Shown here piece after piece: positions 48,629-61,345 of a DNA stretch of 64,000 bases. The stretch spans positions 1,914,501-1,978,500 of the forward strand of contig WPIO01000050.1 in NCBI GenBank assembly GCA_009760855.2. The letters run 5' to 3'. Numbering within the stretch: position 1 is the stretch's first letter; every line of letters begins with the position of its first letter. The notes under the pieces were generated by a model. That model was not told where the DNA came from, did no database searches, and worked only from the letters and a program-made list of their open reading frames with translations. Source of the DNA: Cristatella mucedo. Taxonomy: Eukaryota; Bryozoa; Phylactolaemata; Cristatellidae. Both the position numbers and the translations under genes were made by a program.

Positions 48629-49384
48629 TCACAAGGACCCACTAAATGCTGTCCTAAATAGGTATGTTTTTAAGTTTCTTTTAAATGTGATCAGGTCAGG
48701 GGATGTTCTGATGCAGGTCGGGAGGGAGTTCCAGGCTGTGGGAGCATACGAGCTAAATGCACGGTCTCCAAAGGATTTAAGGTTTGTACGAGGTATTTCC
48801 AGACTGTTGGATTCCGAAAAGCGACTGGTACGATGCTTTGCCTGATGGGGTAGTATATCTGAAAGATAGGCTGGAGCCATAGAATGAAGAGACCTAAAAG
48901 TGAGCGACAAAACCTTGAAGTCAATCCGTTGCTTGACTGGTAACCAGTGCAGGTCGGCGAGAAGTGGAGTAATGTGGCAACTGCGACGCTCACGACAGAC
49001 AAACCTAGCTGCAGAGTTTTGCACCAGCTGCGATCGCCTGATCGCACATGCTGGTAGGCCAGTAAGCAGTGAGTTGCAGAAGTCGAGACGAGATGTCACG
49101 AATGCATGGACCAACTTGGACGTGGTATCCTTATCTAAACAAGCCCTAATTTTAGCAATGTTATGAAGCTGAAAATAGGCTGATTTGACTGTGGAGCTGA
49201 TGTGGTCGTCTAACCAGAGGTCGCTTTGGAATATGACACCTAGATTTCGAGCTGATGCAACTGGAGATATGCTGGCAGAGCCAATTTTGAAAGTCAGCCT
49301 TTCCAATTTCTGAATAACACTAGGTTTGCCCATAACTAGTAAGTTAGTTTTATCATCGTTTAGTTTTAGAAAATTTGCTGCCAT
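48629..49384 (-). CDS. L2-A reverse transcriptase C-terminal part (after frameshift)
   Basis: 251 codons: MAANFLKLNDDKTNLLVMGK is the RT thumb-side motif that follows YADD. Then come [39 protein letters not shown] and KSFGDRAFSSYAPTAWNSLP. A small deletion at ~49410-49450 separates it from the upstream frame, with CIDDIRSWM encoded in the shifted frame. Other copies in the window show the same order, so this is the natural end of the protein. Confidence 0.9.
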   Translation of the reverse strand: MAANFLKLNDDKTNLLVMGKPSVIQKLERLTFKIGSASISPVASARNLGVIFQSDLWLDDHISSTVKSAYFQLHNIAKIRACLDKDTTSKLVHAFVTSRLDFCNSLLTGLPACAIRRSQLVQNSAARFVCRERRSCHITPLLADLHWLPVKQRIDFKVLSLTFRSLHSMAPAYLSDILPHQAKHRTSRFSESNSLEIPRTNLKSFGDRAFSSYAPTAWNSLPTCIRTSPDLITFKRNLKTYLFRTAFSGSL

Positions 49385-51492
49385 CCATGATCGGATGTCA
49401 TCAATGCATGCAGCGAGTTGAGAGAATTTGAGGTGCTCGAAGGCTGCGAGGGATCAAAGCAAAGGTACAACTGAGTGTCATCCGCATAGAAGTGAAAGCC
49501 TAGATTGTGCTTGGCAATCACATCAGCGAGAGGGAGAGTATAAACGGTGAAAAAGACCGGACCTAGCACAGAGCCCTGAGGTACTCCATATTTTAGAGGT
49601 ACTTCAGATGATCTTTGTCCATTCACGTCAACACTCTGGAGTCTCCCACTGAGATAGGACCTTAACCACTGCAGAGCAGTGCCAGTGATGCCCAGGCGAG
49701 ATGAGAGGCGCTCTAGAACTACTTTGTGATCGATGGTATCAAAAGCTGCCGAAAGATCGAGCAAAACAAGAAGAGACACTCTACCCATGTCTGCATTCCT
49801 AAGTAGATCGTTGTATACCCGAAGCAATGCTGACTCTGTGGAGTGATTAGCTCTAAAGCCAGACTGGAACTTACTAGCAAGGTGTGAGGTTTCGATATAC
49901 GAGTTCAGCTGGTCTGCCACGACCCGTTCCAGTGTCTTTGATAGGAATGGTAGAAGGGAGACTGGGCGGTAGTTGCTTAAGTTCTCTTGGTCTAGTGTAG
50001 CTTTCTTGAGAAGTGGCCTGACTACAGCTTTTTTGAAAGGTGCTGGGACCTGACCTGAGGCTAATGACATATTAATGATTTTGGTTATGCATGGCAGCAG
50101 CAGATCAATGCAACGTAGGAGCAGGACAGTGGGAATAGGGTCCAGTGGACTTGTTGTCTTCTTTGATTGAGATACAAGCTTTAGGACTACATCACTAGTG
50201 ACCTGTTTAAATGCAGACATTGAAGCACAGCCAGGAACCGAGGAACAGCATTCTAGTGGGAAGGTTGTTATCGCAGGGATGGATTCCCTGATTTTGTCTA
50301 TCTTCTGCACAAAGAATCGAGAGAAGCGATCGGCTAGATCATCACACGGATCATCAGGTAAGGAGCTAACCTGGGAACGGTTGAGGAGATGATTTATTGT
50401 CGACATCAGCATTTTTGCATTGTGCATCTGTGATTCAACAATGTTTCTATAGAAGCTAGACTTAGCCTTTGCTAGGATTGATTGGTACGACCTACAGTAG
50501 TCTTCATATGCCTGTCGATGGACAGTTAGTCCGGATCTTTTGTATGCCTTTTCAAGCTTTCGTTTAGTAGACTTGGCTAGTTTAATGTCTGTGGTAAACC
50601 ATAGGCCGTCTGGGCGGGGGCGCACAGTTCGCTTTGTCAAAGGTGCAAACTCGTCGAGCGTGTCAGCTAGTGTCGTGTTGTAGCAATCTACCAGTGATGA
50701 CAGATCGGAGGGAGGATTGAGCAGCAAAGGTGAAGCAGATATGCTCGCACGGACAGCATCGATGTCAAGGGTCTTGAGGTTTCGCGATTCACAGGTTATT
50801 TTAGAGGAGAATGTGGGCACACACTGTAGATTGAATGAGATCTGCATGTGGTCAGATAAGCAGGATTTGGTGATAACTGGTGATGACAAAGTGCAGTTAT
50901 ATGAGAAAATTTGGTCGAGTGTGTGACCCTTGATGTGGGTAGGGCCATGCACATGAGTTACAAGAGATAATGAGTCTGTCAATGTACGAAATTCGGTGCT
51001 GAAAGCGTCAGATAAGTTATCAAAGTGAACGTTGAAATCACCCATAACGAGGAAGGATCGATTTCTTGCACACAGAATCGAAATGAGATCGGAGAAATCT
51101 GAGATAAAGGAGGATTTGGTACCTGGTGGGCGATAGACTACTGCCAGTATCGGTAGCTTGTTTTCGGGTGAGACCAGGACAATTGATTCAAAAGACTGCT
51201 TCGAGGGTACCGCAAATGGCTTGAAGTTGAATTTCGAGCGCACGATCATAGCAACTCCACCTCCAGTTTTGATTGATCTAGGGGTGTGAAAGAACGTGAA
51301 ACCAGATGGAGTAGCGTCTTTAATTGTCGGGCAGTTTATCGATTTCAGCCAAGTTTCAGTTAGGGCGAGCAGGTCGATACCATTTTCAGAAATAAGGTCG
51401 TTTATTACTAGAGGTTTATTGCACATTGAGCGAGGATTCCAAAGGCAAGCGTTAAGTCTGGCCGATTGGGTTACAACAGGCCTGATGACCAC
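49366..51492 (-). CDS. L2-A endonuclease-reverse transcriptase ORF (main part)
   Basis: 708 codons. The N-terminal apurinic-type endonuclease has LNACLWNPRSM, LLALTETWL (metal-binding Glu), VVYRPPGTKSS, MGDFNVHFDN and CLSDHMQISF. A linker region with RFFVQKIDKIRESI follows. The reverse transcriptase has VRPLLKKATL, NYRPVSLLPFLSK, FQSGFRANHSTESALL, LLDLSAAFDTIDH (motif A), GVPQGSVLGPVFF (motif B) and FHFYADDTQLYLC (motif C). It copies element RNA into DNA at a nicked chromosomal target. The frame breaks at ~49410-49450, just after FDPSQPS, and resumes in the frame 49384-48629. The catalytic residues are intact, so this copy decayed only recently. No separate ORF1 is visible upstream. Confidence 0.92.
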   Translation of the reverse strand: MVIRPVVTQSARLNACLWNPRSMCNKPLVINDLISENGIDLLALTETWLKSINCPTIKDATPSGFTFFHTPRSIKTGGGVAMIVRSKFNFKPFAVPSKQSFESIVLVSPENKLPILAVVYRPPGTKSSFISDFSDLISILCARNRSFLVMGDFNVHFDNLSDAFSTEFRTLTDSLSLVTHVHGPTHIKGHTLDQIFSYNCTLSSPVITKSCLSDHMQISFNLQCVPTFSSKITCESRNLKTLDIDAVRASISASPLLLNPPSDLSSLVDCYNTTLADTLDEFAPLTKRTVRPRPDGLWFTTDIKLAKSTKRKLEKAYKRSGLTVHRQAYEDYCRSYQSILAKAKSSFYRNIVESQMHNAKMLMSTINHLLNRSQVSSLPDDPCDDLADRFSRFFVQKIDKIRESIPAITTFPLECCSSVPGCASMSAFKQVTSDVVLKLVSQSKKTTSPLDPIPTVLLLRCIDLLLPCITKIINMSLASGQVPAPFKKAVVRPLLKKATLDQENLSNYRPVSLLPFLSKTLERVVADQLNSYIETSHLASKFQSGFRANHSTESALLRVYNDLLRNADMGRVSLLVLLDLSAAFDTIDHKVVLERLSSRLGITGTALQWLRSYLSGRLQSVDVNGQRSSEVPLKYGVPQGSVLGPVFFTVYTLPLADVIAKHNLGFHFYADDTQLYLCFDPSQPSSTSNSLNSLHALMTSDHGWQQIF

Positions 51493-54119
51493 TAAGTTTG
51501 AGAGATTTACAGTGACGCATGCGGGGGAGCGTGCTAAGCGGTTCGAGACAATGCTAGGAATACCAAACGAGCAGCGTCTAAGCTGGCGGTTCCGGCCACC
51601 GCGGCGGCTACGGGGTGCTTTCCTTTTGTTAATGCATAGTTCATGAATCTTAGCGACAACATTAATATCTAGGAATGCATTTGATATACGATGACGAAGC
51701 GATAGCAGCTGCTGACGACCATAACTAACAAGTAGGTTACTAGCCGCCGGCGTAGCTAATGCAGCCGCCGGCGTGGGAGACCCAGCAGCCCGAAGCGATA
51801 AGCGTTTAGATGTCCATAGGCACGTAATTTCTTACGCGCTACGGTCAAAAAACAATCAGAATAACTTTAAACATGTCTTAGCTGTATCGTTTCCGTATAC
51901 GATGTTCGCAAGAACTTCGGTTTTCGGAAGAATTCTGCAACGAACAAGAACGCACGTTAGAGCGCTCAATGTCATGAGGCGAGAATGCAGTGAACATGAC
52001 ACTTAGGAGTGCCCTTGACGAGCATGCTCTCTGACATTCTGTTTGAGTATACAGTCGTTGGGTTTCCTTTCAATTTTCAAAAAAAAACTTCAGAGCCTAA
52101 GCTGTGCTAAGAGCCGTACGCCGCTTAGGAAAGTCACCCGAAATCAGAAGTCCTGCCAGTCACACCTAAAACAGATTTATAAGATGGGGAGAAATTTACG
52201 AATCACTACTGAGAGGTCTCTCTGTCCAGATATTAACGGCTTGCCAAAATTTCTGAAGCCTTCTTCACTGAATGAATTGAGCACGTTCGTATCTCCACAA
52301 AGCCCCCCTGACTAAATTAATTGCTGAATTGCAACCTGTGACCTGCCTTAAGAAATTTTCCAAAGTTTCTGCATGCGATGTGGTTACCTTAACGTGATCT
52401 AGTAAAAAGGCTCGTCTCCTAAAGACCCTAGCCACCATTTCCATGATCTTAGTGGCAGACAAACTTAGCCCAGCCATAACTGATATGTTTAATGCTTCTC
52501 TGGAAAAAGAGGCGTACGTAAGCCTTTTATATCGGCCATATTTAGATCAATACTTAAAATCCTTAAAAGCCTGGATTGAATAAACGGGTTCTAGAAAACT
52601 ATCACCAAGTTTCATTTCATTCTTTGTGCCAAAGACTATTGAAAGAATTGTTGCTAAGAAGCTCATAGCACTCACTGAAAAGAATGAATATTCAGAACTC
52701 ATCTGAGGTTCTCAACTCAATTGAGGTTCACGCAGCAGCGCTTAACTGAAAGTACTATCCTCCATGTAAACAATGACATCGTATGTAGCAACGACGACGA
52801 GAATGTCACCGCCCTAGCTCTGCTAGATCTATTAGCTGTCTTCGACATTATTGATCACGATATCCTACTCGAACAATAGACAGCAACGATTGGTCTGGCA
52901 GATGAAGCACACGCACGGTTTAAATTGTGCTTGTCGAATCATGTTCAAGCCGTGTCGTGTAGGGTCAGATCTCAAACAACCAGACCAGTCACATGTGGAG
53001 TCCCACAAGGAGGCCCCCTAGGTATTATGCTGGTCTCCATTGATATTCAACCTCTTTGAAAATTGATTTGGACCCATGGAATAAGGTATTACTTTTTTAC
53101 TGATGATACTAAGCTGAGATTGTCATTTAAACCGTCTTAATCTATTGCAGCAACTTGAAAACTGAATGCTTGCTTTGCAGACAACCAATCCGGGATGTCG
53201 GCATATTTCACTTAACTAAGCGACAATCAAATGATAATATTACTCATAAAACACCGCAAGCATATGGCCGGACTAGAAAGCACTGCTCTTATACTAGGTG
53301 ATGCTGTTGTGCGACAATTGCTAAGAGCTCGTAATTTAGTTGTTGTCCTCGAGAGCTGGCTAAATTGTGAAAGTTTTGTTAAGAATACAGCTTCCACAAC
53401 TAACCATCACTTCCGATTCCTGTCTAAAATTTGCAACTGTCTTTCATCGTGTGAATCAAGAAATTTAACTAGCTCCTTAGTTCTGTTTAGGCTAGATTTT
53501 TGTAATTCCTTTGTGGCAGGGGTACCAAAAAAAGACACCAGGCCACTGCAGCTGGAAACGAATATGGCTGCAAGGCTGGTTTACAGATCTCAAAGGTTTG
53601 ATCAGGTGTCTCTTTTTCTGGATGAGCATATATGAGTGCCGGTTTGATAAACATACATAGACGAAGTAAAGCTCTTAAGCTGACACAAGGCTTGCCATGG
53701 TTTAGATTCTTCATACCTAGCTGAACTTTTGCCCTAGTTTCAGCCTTCACGTGCCCTCAGGTCCCGTATGGACAATAAATTAGCTGTTCTATTCCTCCGC
53801 TTAAAGACCGTTGGCAACAGGTGCTTTTGCTCTGCAGGTCCTAGACTGCACAACTCACTTCCAAAATTCTTACGAAACGACATATACTCTCCTGCTGCAG
53901 ACTGTGGCGAGACGTTTCCAGCTTTTCAGAGCTGCTACTACATACAGTGTGTGACTCCGTGGAGTTACAGATAAAGATAGACTACATTTCATGGCTATGT
54001 TCAGGATTGAGGCTTGTGAGTAAGCAGTTTATTGGAAGGTCTCTACAGGATTCCTAGTTTGGTCGAAGGAAAAAACTTGGGTTTGAGAAAAAAAATTGGC
54101 ATGATGGGAAGCCTAATTT

Positions 54120-54470
54120 AGATGTATTTTGGAATAAAAGAGTTAATGATGGGACCTAAAAGTGAGTGATATAACCTCAAATTAGATTTGCATATTGCAG
54201 CGGCAGGTAAACCTGCGAGTGGGCGTTACAGAAGCCTATAAGGGATGACATAAATTCAAGAACCGGCTGCAGAATTGCTAACTAAGAATGCCTGCTTTTT
54301 TCAATAGCACGTAGCTGAAAGCATGTACAACTTGACTAAGATGGGTTGTGCGACCATATCGTGAACACTAATTTTTTTAATGGAAAATCCAGATTTCGGT
54401 ACGTTTTCGAGGTGGAAGATAGTGGCTGAGCGAAGGGTTAGATGTTTAGGCATTCAAATCACAGGCTAAA
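54120..54470 (-). mobile_element. Degraded L2-A C-terminal fragment
   Basis: GGGACCTAAAAGTGAGTGAT, GGTAAACCTGCGAGTGGGCG and a later ACTTGACTAAGATG-like stretch follow the order of the minus-strand L2-A at 48885-49120. Confidence 0.6.
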
Positions 54471-55599
54471 GCTAGGTTTGTGTATTACTATGCCTGCCGA
54501 TCACATCGACGGATGAAAATACAGCATAAACTATGTAAAGATATCTACCAAACTCTCATCCCTGAAGGAAGCCATTCTATAAGAACTCTTACGGAAACTG
54601 TAGCCAATTTAAAGAAATGCTCCGAAATCTATCTCTCATTGATACGTGACCTAAATTGTTGTAGAGCGGAGCCAAAGATACACCGTTTAGACAATGTGTG
54701 CTCAAGGCTTGGGAATCAGTGCTATGCCGGATGTATGTATCTATGGTATGCTCACTGCCGGAGGCTCTAGACAAGATAGCCAAGATAAAACACTTCAAAA
54801 TTCACAGTTGAAGTTGTACACTTGAAACAGTACTGACAGGGCCGATTTATCAAATCGCAATGAACCTGAGTGGAACTTGGTGTGCAGGCTCGATATTTTT
54901 TCGTAAACAGAGTTTATCTGATCTACCACTATTCATTTCAATCTTTTTAATTAAAGCTGCCCATGGGATACTAAAAGAAAGATTCGTAATTATACCGGGT
55001 TTATTTTGACTTCTTAATAATTTTTGACGACTCTTTTTAAAAGTTTAGAGTCAAAAAATTAAGGAGCTAAAACGTTAAACAGCTTTTTTGAAAGATACTA
55101 TGATCACCAGGCAAGTTACAAAAACACCAGAATGTTTGGCTTTTTTGACAATATTTTTCTCAGATGTTTTCGATGAAATGGGATGTTAAATTGGCGGCAA
55201 AAGCTCCAGAGCACTGAAGGCTGTTAGTTAAAGGCTAACTATTACCGAGAATTTCTCTATTTCCACTTCGTCAGTGTATCTTAAACTAAATTTATATACT
55301 GGTTTATATATCTGGATGCATGTACGTGCGGTGAGCTAATGTGCCCGGGTGTATGTTTACCATATATACCCTTATATATTGATAAAGGTAAAGATTAAAT
55401 TTGAATTTTAAAATAAAGAGCACGAATTGCACTAAAAGGGAATCTAGAGAGCAACACCTTTGCATCCAGAAGAACACTCTGACCCACCCACTTTGGAATT
55501 TTTTTGGCTAAAGCCCTACAAAGGGCAGAGAGATTAGTTTGAGTTCAAGATTTAGGATTGGCTTTTAGTCAAATTCTGTTCCATGGTGCCGCTACAGCG
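54471..55599. other. No gene recognised
   Basis: AT-rich DNA; short frames only. Confidence 0.45.
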
Positions 55600-55620
55600 A
55601 ATGTAAATATATATATCTAC

Positions 55621-55667
<47 letters not shown>

Positions 55668-55707
55668 TATATATACATATACATAGTTATATATATATAT
55701 ATATGTA

Positions 55708-55747
<40 letters not shown>

Positions 55748-55757
55748 ATATATATGT
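55600..55757. repeat. AT microsatellite with inverted ends
   Basis: TA repeats with TATG, TACA and GGTATAT interruptions; the two halves are largely complementary. Confidence 0.95.
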
Positions 55758-57124
55758 GGTGGGCTAAGAGAAACACGGCCTCCTACACTCATCCCGGTGC
55801 CCGTCAGCCGCGCCGTTGCGAGCCCGGTGCTGGCCACTAGCAGCTAATTGATCCTCCCTCGTTGTCAGTTGAGGGATGCTGCTAATTATCTCGAGTAGAG
55901 TTTCAATCCAAACGGGGGTCAATTAATTATTGCACCACCGATTGAGCAGGAATGGCAACAGATGCGCTTTTGTGCTCTGCTGGTGACTCCCACACTGCCG
56001 TCTGAGATTGTTTGCTCTCCGGCCTCTCGGATAACGACGGCCTACCATCTGCCTGACGGCTCGCTCAATAGTCGCATCCAGTTACTTGGTCCTCGTGGCT
56101 TCTACATAACAATGTGCCAAGTTGGTATTCCCGCCAGCCTACACGAGGGCGCAAGCTGTCGCGCTGTCAACTTCGCAGCAACTCACAGCATCTTGACCAG
56201 CTGTGGCGTACCGCTCTTTTTCGGACAGCAGCAGCTCGCCGCCGCTACGAAACTGGACGGTAGAGTGGGGTGAGGCATTTGCAGCAGTACTCTGGCCGAA
56301 GATGTCAATTCCAGCTAATGGACTGGCATGGGCCGCTTTAAGTGAGGCGCATAGCAAAGCACGACAAAGCACTCTCCGGTTCGGGTTACAGTCGGAGGCA
56401 TATGCCACTTGTGGAAACTACTGATTGCCGGGCAACACTCGTCGGTCCGATCGAAAGAATCATGTACAGCTTGGTGAAGGCAATAAGCTTGATCACCCCC
56501 ATTACAGTTCGACCGTGCTTTTCATTACCGCGATCGGCGAGCCCCTATTAATCGGACGATATCACAACCTGCACATAGTCTAACGCCAGTTCAGCTGCTC
56601 CTGTTCTTATTTCTAGCCTTGCTATTCGGCTGCTCTTGTACCCGCACTTGTTTCTCGTTTGCCACGCGCCTGCTTCTGCGCTTGCCTGCGCCCACTGCTC
56701 GCGCGACTGCCACACAGTTCACCCGGTTTCACCTACATACTGCAGAGTTAATCGCTTTAAAGCAAACCGTCTAGTCCTGACGTTTAAAACCCAAGCGCCT
56801 GACCAAGACAGAAGCAAATTTTGATTTTGAGCTATAGCTACAGCACTCTTTGGGTGGGGTACCTTCACTAGGCTAATCTATAGACAGTAGGTGCATAGGC
56901 ATTTTACTCAAGTACATGAATCACTTGTCATCTTAGTTAAAACACTCTTGCCAATATAATATATTAGTTTCATAATCTTCATTGATATCTTCATCAATAT
57001 TTTTTAGATGCTTGTTATTCTGGATCTCGCCTGCAAAGTATGTCGTTAATTGAGATTCCTTTTCTAGAATTGTGGCTACTTGTTGTACTAATTATATAAA
57101 TATAATAAATAAATTAATTATTCA
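55758..57124. other. No gene identified; possible unassigned frames
   Basis: The frame 55962-56273 (+, 104 codons) has varied composition (for example PDGSLNSRIQLLGPRGFYIT) but no family that I recognise and no certain splice sites. It could be an exon. Confidence 0.3.
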
Positions 57125-57268
57125 TAATTCATTTTTATATTGCCCTGAGAGAACCTAATCTCTATTCATGCTCTTTACATCTGCCACAGGGCTCGATCCC
57201 ATGACCTCGGCGAGACCTTGATCGGGGCGAGCACATTGACCAGTGTGCCAAACCAGCTCAGCTTACCA
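57125..57268 (-). mobile_element. SINE-2 copy
   Basis: On the minus strand: GAGCTGGTTTGGCACACTGG (box A area), ATGGGATCGAGCCCTG (box B), CATGAATAGAGATTAGGTTC and TCTCAGGGCAATATAAAAAT. The tail keeps the L2-type stem. Confidence 0.85.
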
Positions 57269-57879
57269 TTTTCTGGATTCTCCTTTTCTTAGCTAGAAAA
57301 CTGTAGATCTTAGTGCCAGAACTTCTGAAAGTTGAACCTACTTCTATGATAATTTTTTAGCACTGAATACATCTTTTCTTATGCTGCTAACTGCTTTATT
57401 TCATTCTATTTTTTCAACTATGTGGCAACTTCTAAGCCGCATACTTTCTTGACCGTCTTCTTTTCTCAGCTGTACTTCACACTCGTCCTTTGCTGCGTGT
57501 GATGAAGTCCGTTATGCACACTCGTCAAAATTGGCTTGGACTTGACTGCTGCGCCATAAAAACACTTCCTCCCCCCCCCCGAAGCATAGCACCCTTTCAA
57601 TTTATTCTGACTTTGTAAAGTAACTGATGCAGACACTTTTACCTCCTCCGATTCCAAACTTATTGCATAAGCCAACATAAGCCTCCTTAATCTCACTCGT
57701 CTCATGGGGTGGCGAGATTTTACTACTTTTTTAACATCGATCATTGGCATGGAGTGCCCCTTGCTAGTTACGAATCTAGAAATAATATAATGGAGCTACC
57801 GGACAGTCCTAGACGCCTGGCAGCAAGCAAGGCTGGTTTGAATTACCTCGACGCTTTTCAGCTAACACAGCGAGAAATA
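57269..57879. other. No gene recognised
   Basis: A minus frame at 57466-57750 (94 codons, basic N-terminal part) is unassigned. A C10 run lies at 57572-57581. Confidence 0.35.
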
Positions 57880-57894
57880 AATTTTCGCGTGCAA

Positions 57895-58072
57895 TGTGTG
57901 AGCATTACATGTGCGTGTGTGCACTTGTGCGCATGTATAAGCTTGCGTGTCCATGTGAGATTGCAAGTGAGTATGAGTGTGAGCGTGAGTGTGTGTGAGT
58001 GTGAGTGTGAGTGTGAGTGTGTGTGTGTATGTATGATTGTGTGCACATGTGTGTATGTGCGTGCGCATGCTT
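57895..58072. repeat. GT/GAGTGT microsatellite
   Basis: TGTGAGTG and GTGT repeats, interrupted. Confidence 0.93.
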
Positions 58073-58809
58073 GAAGCTGCTATATCTTCATGATTCTGTT
58101 TAGTACACGACCATGTTGCTGCAGCTGCAGCAGCCACTGCTGCTCCTGCTGTTTGCAGCTCGCAGTATGCTTAAGGCCGGATGCAGTGCATGGAGTCTGA
58201 CGTCATTGCATGATCATCATTGAGTGCCTTAGCATGGAGCTCTGGGATGAGCCTGGTGGATTCTAAATTGCTGTGCAACTACTGACTTCTCAGATCAGTA
58301 TATTTCCCGGAGCCCTGGGGGCCTTTCAGCAGCAGCAGCAGCAGAAGTCGCAGACACGGCTCTCATCCCACGACTATTGTCAAGGAAGGAAGCGTGAATG
58401 TGTGTTGCAATGCTGAAGTTGGTAGTTGCGTGGTAGTTGCCTGCTCCTTTAGAGAAAGGGATCATCCATCTGCAGCTGCGGCCCTACAATGCGCATACTG
58501 GATACAATGCGCATGGAGCAGTAGGGCATACTTGTGAACATTCGCGAGTAACTCCAAATTTACTCAGGCACACAGATCTGAGTATTTCCTGACCAAACTG
58601 GTGAGCCCGCCCTGCTTCAGGACCCGCTTGCGGCTTCTTCGTGCAACATCTGAATCCGAGGAGTTAAAATTCGCATAGCCTCAATGAGAGCATTGTGCCC
58701 TTGCATCGTAAGGTATAATCTCACTGATGATCACAAGGCCATAATGACATCACAAAACTGTGAGTACTCCACATTCGCCGTCATACGTAGCAAAGGAAAA
58801 GGAAAAGTA
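58073..58809. other. No gene recognised; short CAG run
   Basis: A CAG run at 58330-58350 gives a short poly-Gln or poly-Ser frame. Nothing assignable. Confidence 0.4.
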
Positions 58810-59160
58810 AAAGGACTAATTAAAATTGGCTTTAATGATTTTATGATCAAACCTAATTTAATGTGTGCGTTTATATCGGGTTAAACTGGCTGTTATTGCA
58901 TGGGTCAGCGCCGGCTTGCGAGTCGGCATTGACTTCCGTTTACTGAGTGAACTCAAGCACGGTGTGGTCATACTTAACAAATAAAACATGAAAGAAATAT
59001 TTTAAATATATGCTAATAACTTTTTAATCAAACCTAATGTAATGTGCATTTATATTGGATTAAAGCAGGCTATTTTCTCTTGGCTCAGCGCCAGGTTGCA
59101 AATCGACATTGACTTCCGTTAATTGAGTGAACTCAAGCACGTTGTGGACATTCAAAATTG
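58810..59160. repeat. Diverged tandem duplication, period about 180 bp
   Basis: Landmarks ATCAAACCTAAT, GCATTTATAT-like words, TGACTTCCGTTA and GTGAACTCAAGCACG recur 180 bases apart (GACTTCCGTT at 58931 and 59111). Confidence 0.88.
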
Positions 59161-59464
59161 TCAAAGTTGATGTTAGAACATATTTTCCTTCACTTTTATT
59201 GTAAGAGTAGCTGCCAATTTTATAAAATAATTCTATCTGCTACGAATGATCAAAGCACGGGCATGATCAAAGACACGCTCTTTACTCGCAAAGTCGTAAG
59301 AGCGACCATTCAAAAGCTTCATCCGTCTAGCGGAACAAGAGCTTTTGCAGCTATAACTATGTTTTCAAGACAATTATGAATTAATTTCAGCAGTTCGCGC
59401 ACCCACGATCCGGGTTGTTAACAAAAAGTTTAAATAAAGGTCGGCTTAATCAACCACCACATTT

Positions 59465-59640
59465 ATTGAGTGGCAAAAAGGCCTTGTGACTAAAATGTTC
59501 TCCCCCTGCTTGCAATAGGCCGTTCAGCATTGCCCACTGAAGGGCTTGAATCCACAACTCAGGAACTCAGGTCATTAAATGCAGCAGTCTTACCCCTAGG
59601 CTCAAACCCGGAGCTTAAGGGCAACGGTCAGCTGATCCAG
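59465..59640 (-). mobile_element. Old SINE-1-like copy
   Basis: On the minus strand: GACCTGAGTTCCTGAGTTGT, GGATTCAAGCCCTTC (box B, decayed), AGTGGGCAATGCTGA and ATTGCAAGCAGGGGGAG follow the SINE-1 order. Confidence 0.6.
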
Positions 59641-60655
<1,015 letters not shown>

Positions 60656-60659
60656 CAAG

Positions 60660-60888
60660 GCTCGGGCTAGCGCCGGCAAAAGGTCCGGCTAACGTCTTAC
60701 CCAGCCTGACCTGAAATGTTTGAACCGATTGCCTACGACAAGTCTGCAGTGCGTTGGCAGTCGGCTAGGGTTTTGTCCCTCGCTTTGTATTGAGTTAGTG
60801 CAGCATGAATGAAAGCATGAGTCCAGCATATCTGCAGTGCAGTAACACGGGTTGCGTTCTCTTTGAGCTTTACGTAGATGTCACACTA
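60660..60888 (+). repeat. R3 repeat, copy 1
   Basis: It shares AGTCTGCAGTG, AGGGTTTTGT, CCTCGCTTTG, ATTGAGTTAG and GCAGCATGAATGA with 61715-62098, in the same order and orientation. It follows a purine microsatellite and precedes a minus-strand L2 tail. Confidence 0.8.
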
Positions 60889-61265
60889 ATAATAATAATA
60901 ATATAATTGATAAAGCGCCCTCAGAGAACTCAATCTATATCTAGGTGCTTTAAATTTGTTGACAAGGAAACACGATCGAATGGTGAGCAGTATTATGCTT
61001 GATAAGCAACACGAATAACAGGGTTAGGTGTGACATGCACAGGGTCAGCATGGAAGGCGGTTAGTGGCCGCATGCACAGTGTCAGCACCCATAAGCACAT
61101 AAAGGACGAATCACGGGACCCAATAAATGCTGTCATAAATAGGTGCGTTTTCAAGATCTTTGAAAATTTGGTCAAGTCAAGAGATGTCGTTACGCAAGTC
61201 GGAAGTGAGTTCCAGACTTAGGGATTATACGAACTTAAGGCACGGTCTCCAAAGTATATGAGTTT
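60889..61265 (-). mobile_element. L2-A 3' end
   Basis: (AAT)n, TTGATAAAGCGCCCTCAGAG, GTGACATGCACAGGGTCAGC, AAGCACATAAAGGACGAATC and GGACCCAATAAATGCTGTC. Confidence 0.88.
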
Positions 61266-61312
61266 TAGGGTTTCGCATCCATTAATCATTCTAGATTATG
61301 CAATTTTGAAGA

Positions 61313-61345
61313 GAGACACAGACACGGACACGGACACAGACACAA
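61313..61345. repeat. GACACA/GACACG microsatellite
   Basis: Six-base repeat units next to the following L2 tail. Confidence 0.88.

Larger units (their letters stand above)
48395..51985 (-). mobile_element. L2-A element, nearly intact, about 3.6 kb
   Basis: From the (ATT)n tail and stem (GAGGGCGCTTTATCAAGTG on the minus strand) through the 3' UTR, one EN-RT coding region with a single frameshift, and a GC-rich 5' UTR to about 51985. The 5' UTR limit is taken from its shared part with 30092-30298. It is the reference copy for the family in this window. Confidence 0.9.
47760..53990 (+). mobile_element. L2-B copy split by an L2-A insertion
   Basis: 47760-48394 encodes a broken endonuclease region: GGRTAIVVCESFGYRTCGF, LEKFGLV and THVGGRILDLTIT. 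51990-53990 carries the rest: LRSALDEHAL, then LIAELQPVTCLKKFSKVSA, TALALLDLLAVFDIIDHD, CGVPQGGPLGIMLVS and TDDTKLRLSFKPS (the catalytic YADD is now FTDD). Reading across the gap, LGGLTD continues as NMTLRSALDEHA, as expected for one protein. Many stops; inactive. Confidence 0.72.
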
